This document shows, piece by piece, positions 1 to 7,715 of a DNA stretch of 43,408 nucleotides. Location of the stretch: contig CAYJOD010000051.1 in assembly GCA_964371655.1 (NCBI GenBank), positions 1 through 43,408 of the forward strand. The letters are read 5' to 3'. Made by a program: the position numbers and the translations under genes. The stretch is from CAZGSN01 sp964371655. GTDB lineage: Bacteria > Desulfobacterota > Binatia > HRBIN30. The notes under the pieces were generated by a model. The model had not been told where the DNA came from. It did not search any database and worked only from the letters and a program-made list of their open reading frames with translations. Position 1 is the first letter of the stretch. Each line of letters starts with the position of its first letter.

Positions 1-51
1 TCATATCCGTGCCCATCCGTGGAATCCGTGGTTCCAATTGATGTGTTTGGG
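1..51. repeat. Dispersed repeat, copy R0
   Basis: This stretch closely matches 34312-34361, with only a few substitutions. Both share the ATCCGTG / ATCCGTGG / TTCCAATTGATG words. It abuts the glnD stop codon. It belongs to the CACGGAT-type repeat family clustered at 34014-34552. Confidence 0.8.
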
Positions 52-2769
52 CTAAATGAGTATCGGTTGGTCCGTTACCAGCGTGGCCGGCGTTTCGATC
101 GGGGGCTCGAGGCGCTCCAGGAGCTCGGCGCGAATGGCTTCGATGCGGTCATCGTCGACGATCTTCCTGCCCAGAGGATCGGTGACGTAGAACACGTCGA
201 GCACCTGATCGACGTTCGTCGTGATCTTGGCGACATGGATCGAGAGCCCGAGATGGAAGAGGGTGTTGGTGATCGCGAAGAGAACGCCGACGCGATCCTG
301 TGTGTACACGTCGAGCACCGTGAAGCCATCGGAGACGTCGTTGTCCACGTCCACCCGGGTGGGTGCGCGCGGCACGTACCGTTTCGGCATGAAACCCGAA
401 CGCTCCGAGGTGGCCACGAGCTGCTCGACGTCGACTTCGCCGGTGAGGACCAGCCCGAGACCGACGATCAGTCGCTCCCAGCGGTCCGGGCGCTGAACCG
501 TCTCGGCCGAGTCGCCGTGCGAGACGCGAAAGATGTCGAGGGCCATGCCTCCCGAGCTGGTATTGATGCTGGCGGTAAGGATGTTCATCCCGTGCACGAG
601 CAACACGCCGGTGAACATGGCAAACAAACCGGGGCGGTCACTGGTGAGCACCGTGAGCTCGCTGAAGGCGCGCTCGGGGTAGTGCTTTACCTCGGCGACA
701 AAGGGATCGCCTTCGGCTAGCCGCCGTACCAGCTCCATGTGGTGAACGACCGTCGCTTCGTCGGTACCCAGAAAATAGCGATCGGGCATCTCGGTGAGGA
801 ACGCGTCTCGGCTGGACGCTTCGACGTGCGCCGCCGCGACGGCAATGCGTTCGCGCACGCGCGCCAGCCGCTCGGCTTGATCCTCCTCCACGAACGCCTC
901 GCGCTCGAAGATATCGAACGTCTGCTGGTAGAGCTCACTGAGAAGCATGTCGTGCCAGCTGTTCCAGATCTTCGGACCTACCGCGCGCATGTCGGCGAAC
1001 GTCAGCAAGTAGAGCTTCTTGAGGTTGTCCAACGTCTCGACGCGATTGGCGAGATCGATGAGGAGACGCTGATCATGGATGTCGCGCCGTTGTGCGAGAT
1101 GCGACATCGTCAGGTGGTGTAACACCAAGAACGTCAGTTGCTCGGCATCATCGGTGTTGAGATGCAACCGCGCGGCGATCGTCGAGATCATGGCCGCGCC
1201 GCGCTCCGAGTGCTTGCTGCCGTGACCTTTGCCGATGTCGTGCAGGACCATGGACAGGAAGAGAATCTCGACGCGGTCGATCTCGCGCATGACTTGAGTC
1301 AGAAGCGGCGCGATGGCTCGATGCTCCCCGGCGCGCAGTCTCTCCATTTCGTGAACGCCGCGCAGCGAGTGCTCGTCCACCGTATAGGTGTGGTACAGGT
1401 CGTGAAGCACCATACACGTGAGGTGCCCGAACTCGGGCAGGAAGGCGCCGAGGACACCGACCCGGTGCATTTCGAGCAGGGTTTCATAGACCCGCTGCTT
1501 GCCGCGCAGGACCTCGAAGAACGCCGCCACCATGGTGGGCTGTGTGCGCGTCGCATCGTTCATCAAATTGAGGTTGGCACGGAGCAGCCGCTTGGTGCTG
1601 TTGGAGATCTGCGTGTTGTGCCGCTGCGCGTCGCCGAACACGCGGATGAGGTTGGTCGGATCCGCCTCGATCAACTCCTTGCCACTGATCGACAGCACGC
1701 CCGAGGAGATCGAAACTCCAGGCCGGATGGCGCGCGTCGTGAAGCGCCCGAGAAGGCGGTACGGCTGCGCGCGTTCGAGACAACGCTCGATGATCTCCGC
1801 CGAGAAGCGATTGATGGTCGCCGCATGCATATAGTAGGTCTGCATGAACTGCTCGACCGCCTTGCGGGTTGTCGTGTCCTGAAACCCAAGCTCGGGAGCA
1901 CAGGCCTCTTGGTACTCGAAGGTCAACCGATCCTGATGCTTCCCGGAAAGGAAGTGCAGCGAGTTGCGCACGCGGAATAGAAAGTCGCGCGCCGCCTCCA
2001 GCTCTTCGCGTTCGCTGGCGGTGATGACCCCCAGCTGCACGAGGTCGCCGCTCTTGTTGGTCTTGAACTTCACCTTTGCCAACCACATCGCCGTGTGCAG
2101 GTCGCGCAGACCCCCCTCGCCGTCTTTCAGCTGTGGCTCGAGGAGATACACCGAGTCTCCATACTGATTGTGGCGCCCCTCCGACTCAGCCAGCTTGTCC
2201 TTGAAGAACTTCGTGGCGTTGCGCTTCAACACCTCGCGATCCATGGCGACGGCGAAGTCGTCGTAGAGAGCGCTGTCGCCGCACAAAAAGCGCGTATCCA
2301 ACAGCGCCGTCTTCACTTTGAGATCCTGCCCGGCAAGTCGTACGCACTCGCGAACGTTGCGTACCGCGTGCCCGACTTCGAGCCGAGTGTCGTAGAGAGC
2401 GTACAGGATTCGTTCGACGACGCTCTCGATGTACGGATCGATCTTGTGCTGGAACAGGAAGAGCAGATCGATGTCCGAACACGGGTTCAGCTCGCCACGT
2501 CCGTATCCACCCTGCGCGACGACAGCACAAAGCTGATTGAGCCGCGACGACCGTTCCGCGTAAGCGGTGTTGGCGGCCGCAAACAGAGCCCGGATGAGCT
2601 CGTCCATGGCGCCGGTGTAGGCATCGACGACGGCGTGGCCGGACGCCCGGCCGCGGTGCTGCTCGTACAGCTGCACCTTTACCTCTTGCAGGTAGCCGCG
2701 TGCTTCCTGGCCCCAGTTCTCCCCAACCTCCAACCTCAACGCCGGCAACTCGCAGATATCACTACTCAT
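52..2769 (-). CDS. glnD: [Protein-PII] uridylyltransferase/uridylyl-removing enzyme GlnD
   Basis: Bifunctional cytoplasmic nitrogen sensor that adds UMP to PII proteins when glutamine is low and removes it when glutamine is high. The 905 residues match the usual family length. The nucleotidyltransferase motif GGYGRGEL...CSDIDLL lies at about residues 87-104. The HD hydrolase motif LHDIGKG lies near residue 510. Two C-terminal ACT domains start near residues 705 (LTSDRPGLF) and 819 (YTQDRVGVLF) and are the glutamine-sensing part. The ATG at 2769 overlaps the stop codon of the upstream amidase gene by 4 bases, so translational coupling is likely. No PII (glnB/glnK) gene is in the window. All domains look intact. 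Confidence 0.97.
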   Translation of the reverse strand: MSSDICELPALRLEVGENWGQEARGYLQEVKVQLYEQHRGRASGHAVVDAYTGAMDELIRALFAAANTAYAERSSRLNQLCAVVAQGGYGRGELNPCSDIDLLFLFQHKIDPYIESVVERILYALYDTRLEVGHAVRNVRECVRLAGQDLKVKTALLDTRFLCGDSALYDDFAVAMDREVLKRNATKFFKDKLAESEGRHNQYGDSVYLLEPQLKDGEGGLRDLHTAMWLAKVKFKTNKSGDLVQLGVITASEREELEAARDFLFRVRNSLHFLSGKHQDRLTFEYQEACAPELGFQDTTTRKAVEQFMQTYYMHAATINRFSAEIIERCLERAQPYRLLGRFTTRAIRPGVSISSGVLSISGKELIEADPTNLIRVFGDAQRHNTQISNSTKRLLRANLNLMNDATRTQPTMVAAFFEVLRGKQRVYETLLEMHRVGVLGAFLPEFGHLTCMVLHDLYHTYTVDEHSLRGVHEMERLRAGEHRAIAPLLTQVMREIDRVEILFLSMVLHDIGKGHGSKHSERGAAMISTIAARLHLNTDDAEQLTFLVLHHLTMSHLAQRRDIHDQRLLIDLANRVETLDNLKKLYLLTFADMRAVGPKIWNSWHDMLLSELYQQTFDIFEREAFVEEDQAERLARVRERIAVAAAHVEASSRDAFLTEMPDRYFLGTDEATVVHHMELVRRLAEGDPFVAEVKHYPERAFSELTVLTSDRPGLFAMFTGVLLVHGMNILTASINTSSGGMALDIFRVSHGDSAETVQRPDRWERLIVGLGLVLTGEVDVEQLVATSERSGFMPKRYVPRAPTRVDVDNDVSDGFTVLDVYTQDRVGVLFAITNTLFHLGLSIHVAKITTNVDQVLDVFYVTDPLGRKIVDDDRIEAIRAELLERLEPPIETPATLVTDQPILI

Positions 2770-4007
2770 AGATTTCCCGTGGTCCCGGCATTTTCAACAA
2801 ATTGACGGATGCCGCGCAAGAGACCATCCGCAATCGTTTCTTGATACGAGCGCTGTCCGAGACGCGCACCTTCGCTCGCATGGGTCACGAACGAGACCTC
2901 CGCCAGCACGCAGGGCATCCCCGCCCCAACCAGCACGTAGAAGGGTCCGCGCTTGACCCCGAGGTCGTGCGTCGGCGTGCCGCGCGTCTCTAGCTCCGCG
3001 ATCAACGCCTTCTGCACCATCTCGGCGAGCCTCGCCGACTCTTGAACTTTGAAGTTCTGAATCAGATCGCTCAGGATCAACGACGCCGCAGGGTTGTCCA
3101 TTCCCTGGCCGACGGCGGCACGCAAACCGTTCTCCATCGCCGCCAGCCGCAGGGTGGCGCGGTCGTTGGTGTTGTTCAGGTAGTAGGTCTCGACGCCGCG
3201 TGCTTCCGGGTTGGTGCTCGCATTGGCGTGGATGGAAATGAACAAGTCGGCCTTCTCGGCGTTGGCCCGCGCCGTGCGTTCCTCGAGACGTAAGAATGCA
3301 TCGGTCTGCCGCGTCAGAATGACGTCGATGTTGCGCGCTGAGGCCAGCCGGCTCTTCAGGAGAAGTGCGATCGAAAGCACGGCGTCCTTCTCGGCGATGC
3401 CCCCGGCGCCGATCGCTCCGGAGTCGATCCCACCGTGGCCGGCGTCGATCACGATCCGCCAGCGCCGCGGTGTCGGCTCCGGCGCAGCGGTTTGGCGGGT
3501 TGGAGATGGCGTGGCCGTAACCCGCACCGGCGCGTTTTTGGAACGCGCCACAGGCGGCGTCGGAATCGCGGTCACGTTCGGTCGTGCTGGGCCGCGACGG
3601 GCCGGGCCGCGCACGTCGATGATCAAACGGAAGGGATTGGTCATCCAAAAGGCGCCGAACGCAGTCATCCCGGGCGCGTCGAGAACCAAGCGCGCCATCC
3701 GTGCGCTCGCCTGCGTCGCTCGCACCCGCACCACCGGCCCTTCCGCCAACGCAAAGGTTCCCAGGCGCGGATCCACCTGCGTATCGAGGATCTCGAAGTG
3801 AAGCCGCTCCGGTGTGCCATACTCGTGCCGGGCGCCGAACGGGATGAGTCGGTACGAAGCCGGCTCCGAGAGCTCGATGACCAACCGCGTCATTTCCGGT
3901 GTCGTGATCTGGCGGATCGCCCGTACGCTGGCGGCATACGAAGGAGAGCACGGAACGCAGAGCAAAGAGCACAACCAGCCCACAACAGAGAACAGGAGAG
4001 TGTGCAC
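2766..4007 (-). CDS. amiC: N-acetylmuramoyl-L-alanine amidase, AmiC-like (AMIN + Amidase_3)
   Basis: Exported zinc amidase that cuts the bond between N-acetylmuramic acid and the stem peptide, typically during daughter-cell separation. From a GTG at 4007 the product is 413 residues. It starts with a hydrophobic signal segment (about 1-26, ending SYAAS), then an AMIN domain (about 30-130), a Pro/Thr-rich linker, and an Amidase_3 domain with the zinc-site motifs DAGHGG, a Glu in AEKDAV, SIHAN and AEVSFV. The open frame runs upstream to 4646, but that part is repeat sequence and not conserved-looking. The GTG is the only start I see that keeps the signal peptide. It lacks a clear ribosome binding site, so the start is uncertain. 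The stop overlaps the glnD start (ATGA). Confidence 0.9.
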   Translation of the reverse strand: MHTLLFSVVGWLCSLLCVPCSPSYAASVRAIRQITTPEMTRLVIELSEPASYRLIPFGARHEYGTPERLHFEILDTQVDPRLGTFALAEGPVVRVRATQASARMARLVLDAPGMTAFGAFWMTNPFRLIIDVRGPARRGPARPNVTAIPTPPVARSKNAPVRVTATPSPTRQTAAPEPTPRRWRIVIDAGHGGIDSGAIGAGGIAEKDAVLSIALLLKSRLASARNIDVILTRQTDAFLRLEERTARANAEKADLFISIHANASTNPEARGVETYYLNNTNDRATLRLAAMENGLRAAVGQGMDNPAASLILSDLIQNFKVQESARLAEMVQKALIAELETRGTPTHDLGVKRGPFYVLVGAGMPCVLAEVSFVTHASEGARLGQRSYQETIADGLLRGIRQFVENAGTTGNL

Positions 4008-4227
4008 GGCCTGTGTTCGGCCGCAGGCGCTGGAGACCAAGCTCCCCTCCCCTGTGCCGCTTCCGGCACGGGGGAGGGTTAGGGTGGGGGCCGTTGCGTT
4101 GCGAACACCGACGTCAGAGCACAACCAGGAGACGATGAAGGACAGACATTGCCACGCCTGCGTTCGGCCGCAGACGACGGAAGGCAAGCTCCCCTCCCCT
4201 GTGCCGCTCCGGGCACGGGGGAGGGTT
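3967..4227. repeat. Two imperfect direct repeats ending in a GC hairpin
   Basis: Units at 3967-4080 and 4117-4227 align from GAGCACAACCAG through the GTTCGGCCGCAG block to CTCCCCTCCCCTGTGCCG and the GGCACGGGGGAGGG end. The offset is about 147-150 bases. Each unit ends in a self-complementary CCCTCCCC/GGGGAGGG hairpin. The first continues into TTAGGGTGGGGGCC, and that tail reappears alone at 4378-4392. The first unit overlaps the amidase signal-peptide codons. Confidence 0.8.
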
Positions 4228-4262
4228 CGTCCCTTACCGGGAAAGTCTTGAGCAGTACGGAA

Positions 4263-4356
4263 GGGAAATGGAAAGCCGGAAACAGGAAACCGGAAACTGG
4301 TCAATTTGCCGGTCTTACATCTCCGGTTCGCGGTTTCCTGTTTTCCATTTCTCCCC
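4263..4356. repeat. Inverted repeat (foldback) between mutS and the amidase
   Basis: The left arm (about 4263-4300, with AATGGAAAGCCGG and AACAGGAAACCGG) pairs with the right arm (about 4323-4356, with CCGGTTCGCGGTTTCCTG and TTTTCCATTT). It lies between the second GGGGGAGGG hairpin (ending 4227) and an orphan TTAGGGTGGGGG tail at 4379-4390. This looks like insertion of one repeat into another. Confidence 0.75.
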
Positions 4357-4524
4357 GTTCGGTTGTGGCTACGCCGGGTTAGGGTGGGGGCCGCGACGCC
4401 AACTCCGCCGCGTTCTTCCGTCGCAGCAAAGACAACGGATGCTGGACGACCGACGCCAGACCGCAATCGATCCGCTGCTGTCTGCCGAACTGAACCGCGC
4501 GCGCCGTCCAAAATCCAGGTATCC

Positions 4525-7227
4525 CTAGCGCCGTTCCCCGCCGACCGCGGGGGCACCGGGCAAGCTCTCGCCTTTGTCGCCGGCGACGCCTTGTTCGCTG
4601 TCTTGTCGCCGGCTGTCTGTTGCCCGCGCTGTCTGCACCAAGCCATGAAGGCGCGTCAGCGCGTCGATCGGCGTCAGCGTATTCACGTCGATGGCGGCGA
4701 GCTCGTCGCGCAGCGGATCGCGCTGATGGAAGAGCGACAGCTGGCCGCTGCTCACGCCGGCGCCTTGCGCTAGACGCGGCTGCCCGGCCTCGTTGAATTC
4801 GCCCTGCTCGAGGTTGTGCAGAATCTGCTTGGCGCGGTCGATCACCGGCTGCGGCACGCCGGCCAAACGCGCCACCTGAATTCCATAGCTCTGGCTCGCC
4901 GGCCCGGGCACGATGCGCCGCAGGAACACGACCTCTCCCTTCCACTCACGCACGGCGACCGAAAAGTTCTCGATGCGTTGCTGCGTGCGCGGCAGGTCGG
5001 TGAGCTCGTGGTAATGCGTCGCGAACAAGACCAGCGGTCGCAGCGCCGACGCGTGCAGATACTCCGCCACCGCCCAGGCAATCGAGATCCCATCGAAGGT
5101 GCTGGTGCCGCGCCCGATCTCGTCGAGGATCACCAGGCTGCGCGCGGTCAGGTGACAGAGGATGTCGGCGGTCTCCTTCATCTCCACCATGAAGGTCGAC
5201 TCGCCGCCGGCGAGATTGTCCGCCGCCCCCACGCGCGTGAAGAGGCGATCGACGACACCGATCTCGGCCGCCGCCGCGGGCACGAACGAACCCATCTGCG
5301 CCATGAGCACGATCAGTGCGACCTGCCGCAGGTACGTGGACTTGCCGGCCATGTTGGGCCCGGTGATCGTGATGATCTGCGCCGCATCGGGATCGAGCGC
5401 GCAATCGTTGGGAACAAATCCCGAGCGTCCGGCCATCAGCTCCACGACCGGATGCCTGCCGTCGTGGATCGCCAGACAACGATCGCGCCGGAGCTGCGGG
5501 CGGACATAGTGTTGCTTCTCGGCCACCGTCGCCAGCGCGGCGAGGACGTCGATTTGCGCCAGCGCCCCGGCGCTGCGGCTGATGCGCGCTTGCTGCGCGG
5601 CGATCTCGCCGACGATACTCAGGAACAGCTCATGCTCCAGCGCCCGCAGACGCTCTTCGGCGCCGACCACCTTGGCTTCGTACTCCTCGAGCTGCGGGGT
5701 GACGAAGCGCTCGGCGTTGGCGGTGGTCTGCTTGCGCCGGTAGTCGGGCGGAACCAGGTGCAAGTTCGGTTTGGTGATCTCGATGTAGTAGCCGAAGACC
5801 TGGTTGTAGCGGACCTTCAGCGACGTGATCCCTGTCCGCTGGCGCTCGTCGGTCTCCAGGCGCGAGATGAACTGCTTGCCGGTTTGCGACAGACCGCGGA
5901 GCTCGTCGACACGGGCATCGAAGCCGGTGCGGATGACGTTCCCCGCCTGCGCGCTCAGTGGCGGGTCGTCGGCAATCGCGGTGGCGATGCGTTCTTGGAT
6001 CTCCGGCATTGAGTCGAGTGCCGCGGCAGCAGTGGCGAGCAGCGCCGGCGGCTTCTCCGCCAAGGCCGCTTGCACGCGTGCGACGCGGCCCAGGGTGGCG
6101 CCGAGGCCGGTGAGGTCGCGCGGCGTGACGCGTCCCGCCGCCAAGCGTCCGTTGAGGCGTTCCAGATCGCCGACGCCGCGCAGGTTGGCCTCGAGCTCGT
6201 GCCGCCAGCTCGGCCGGTCGCGCAGCGCCTCGACCGCGTCCAAACGTTCGCCGATGGCGACGACATCGGCCAGCGGCGCGAGCAACCACTGTCGCAGCAG
6301 TCTGCCGCCCATGGGTGTTTGCGTGTGATCGAGCACCCACAGCAGCCCGCCGCGGCGCTCGCCGCGTAGAGTCGTCAGCAGCTCGAGATTGCGACGTGTG
6401 GCTTGATCCAGGACGAGGCGATCGCCGCTGCTGTGAACCTCGGGCAAACGCACATGCGCAATGCCGGCGCGGTGGGTTTCGCTCACGTACCACAACAGCG
6501 CCGAGATCGCGGGCAAGGCGGTGGTGGCGGCAGGATCGGCTCCCTGATCGCGAACCCAATCGTAAGCGCGTTGTGGCAGGAAGCGCTCGCTTGGAACGCC
6601 GTTGAGCAAGACATCGGGCAAGCTCTTGCGCAGCAGCTCGCCCAGCGCTTCGTCGGCGACCGAGACCAGCAGCTCGCGCGGCACCAACCGCAGCAGCTCG
6701 TCAAGGAGACTGGTGTCGTCGGCAAGCACGGAGACGCGCAGCTCGCCGGTCGACACATCGACCGCTGCGAGACTCGCCCCATCGCCTTCGCGGGCGATGG
6801 CGACCAGGTAGTTGGGAGACTTCGGGTCGAGGCACTCTTCCTCGGTGACCGTGCCGGGTGTGACGACGCGAACGATGGCGCGGCTGACCAGCCCCTTCGC
6901 CAGGGCCGGGTCTTCCATCTGCTCGCAGATGGCGACCTTGAGGCCAGCCTGCAGGAGCTTGGCGATGTGCCCCTGCACCGCGAAGTGCGGTACCCCGCAC
7001 ATGGGGATCGGCACGTCATCCTTCTTGCTGCGCGTGGTCAGAGCGATATCGAGAATCGGCGCCGCCCTCTCCGCATCCTCGAAGAACATCTCGTAGAAGT
7101 CGCCGAGACGAAAGAACAGCAACGCATCCGGATGCTCGCTCTTGGCGCGCAGATACTGCTCCAGCATCGGAGTCAGTTTGACCCCTGCGCCTAAGGGCCG
7201 GTTCGTCGCGTCGCCCGCAGAAGACAT
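4525..7227 (-). CDS. mutS: DNA mismatch repair protein MutS
   Basis: Recognises mismatches and small loops in DNA and starts repair with MutL. The 900 residues fit the family. The mismatch-contacting F-x-E motif is in GDFYEMF near residue 45. The C-terminal ATPase has Walker A GPNMAGKST, a Walker B/signature region DEIGRGTSTFDG and the ATHYHEL segment. The ATG at 7227 precedes MSSAGDATN. A second in-frame Met (TPMLEQYL) 20 residues later is a possible alternative start. The last roughly 50 residues (after QLSLFHQRD) are a variable tail. About 500 bases of repeats separate it from the amidase gene, so a single transcript is possible but not shown. Confidence 0.97.
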   Translation of the reverse strand: MSSAGDATNRPLGAGVKLTPMLEQYLRAKSEHPDALLFFRLGDFYEMFFEDAERAAPILDIALTTRSKKDDVPIPMCGVPHFAVQGHIAKLLQAGLKVAICEQMEDPALAKGLVSRAIVRVVTPGTVTEEECLDPKSPNYLVAIAREGDGASLAAVDVSTGELRVSVLADDTSLLDELLRLVPRELLVSVADEALGELLRKSLPDVLLNGVPSERFLPQRAYDWVRDQGADPAATTALPAISALLWYVSETHRAGIAHVRLPEVHSSGDRLVLDQATRRNLELLTTLRGERRGGLLWVLDHTQTPMGGRLLRQWLLAPLADVVAIGERLDAVEALRDRPSWRHELEANLRGVGDLERLNGRLAAGRVTPRDLTGLGATLGRVARVQAALAEKPPALLATAAAALDSMPEIQERIATAIADDPPLSAQAGNVIRTGFDARVDELRGLSQTGKQFISRLETDERQRTGITSLKVRYNQVFGYYIEITKPNLHLVPPDYRRKQTTANAERFVTPQLEEYEAKVVGAEERLRALEHELFLSIVGEIAAQQARISRSAGALAQIDVLAALATVAEKQHYVRPQLRRDRCLAIHDGRHPVVELMAGRSGFVPNDCALDPDAAQIITITGPNMAGKSTYLRQVALIVLMAQMGSFVPAAAAEIGVVDRLFTRVGAADNLAGGESTFMVEMKETADILCHLTARSLVILDEIGRGTSTFDGISIAWAVAEYLHASALRPLVLFATHYHELTDLPRTQQRIENFSVAVREWKGEVVFLRRIVPGPASQSYGIQVARLAGVPQPVIDRAKQILHNLEQGEFNEAGQPRLAQGAGVSSGQLSLFHQRDPLRDELAAIDVNTLTPIDALTRLHGLVQTARATDSRRQDSEQGVAGDKGESLPGAPAVGGERR

Positions 7228-7316
7228 AGGCCGCGGATCTAAGCACCCTGGTCTTGGGCGGGCAACTCAATTGGCACGAGTTAGGCCGACCGTTGGCCGG
7301 CGCCAAAGGAAGGACT

Positions 7317-7402
7317 TGAACAGGAGCCAACAGAGGGAACAGAGAAAGATTTCAGAGAGCGGAGAGGCAAGGCTCTGTTCTCTCTGTTTCCTCCTGTTGA
7401 AT
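7317..7402. repeat. Inverted repeat (foldback) upstream of mutS
   Basis: Left arm 7317-7346 (TGAACAGGAG...CAACAGAGGGAACAGAG) pairs imperfectly with right arm 7371-7402 (CTCTGTTCTCTCTGTTTCC...CTGTTGAATC). It sits in the 7228-7715 intergenic interval, which otherwise holds only a small dyad and the weak upstream extension of the next open frame. Confidence 0.75.
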
Positions 7403-7442
7403 CTTCAGGGCGTATGCCAGATGGGCGAGGCGGCGCGTTAAT

Positions 7443-7474
7443 GTGTTGACTTGCCGGGTGCTGTGGGTCAACAC
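7443..7474. promoter_or_regulatory. Spaced dyad GTGTTGAC-N16-GTCAACAC
   Basis: Perfect 8-bp inverted repeat at 7443-7450 and 7467-7474 with a 16-base spacer. It lies about 240 bases before the likely start of the phosphoesterase-NTPase gene. The geometry suits a dimeric regulator site, but no regulator gene or clear -10 box is nearby. Speculative. Confidence 0.3.
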
Positions 7475-7715
7475 CGCTCGACCTCACCTGAAGGCACGTT
7501 TACGTTCCTCACCGCCTTGATTGCTTGCAAGCCTCCGGTGTATGAGCGCGCATGAACGGGGGTACCTTGACCCGCCGACACAGGCGCGGATTGTCAGTTT
7601 CGTTGATACGCTGAATAGCGCTGAATCCAAAGTTAGCCCGAATGCACGCCACCCCGGAGACTGGATACCAGTGTCGCCTTACCGCGATAGACCGCGCGCT
7701 ATTGCGGACGTCAGC

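Noticed and set aside
1138..1980. 280-codon plus-strand open frame inside glnD
   Set aside because: Antisense to the conserved GlnD HD and middle region; no ribosome binding site or motif.
4008..4646. Upstream part of the amidase open frame as a long N-terminal extension
   Set aside because: It translates the direct and inverted repeats; a signal peptide starting at 4007 is the sensible N-terminus.
4816..6012. 398-codon open frame on the plus strand across mutS
   Set aside because: It is antisense to conserved mutS codons, His/Arg/Gly-rich with no domain, and is a GC-driven shadow.
7521..7715. 65-codon N-terminal extension of the phosphoesterase-NTPase protein
   Set aside because: No conserved-looking residues before the phosphoesterase core; ATG 7716 fits the family better, though this is not certain.
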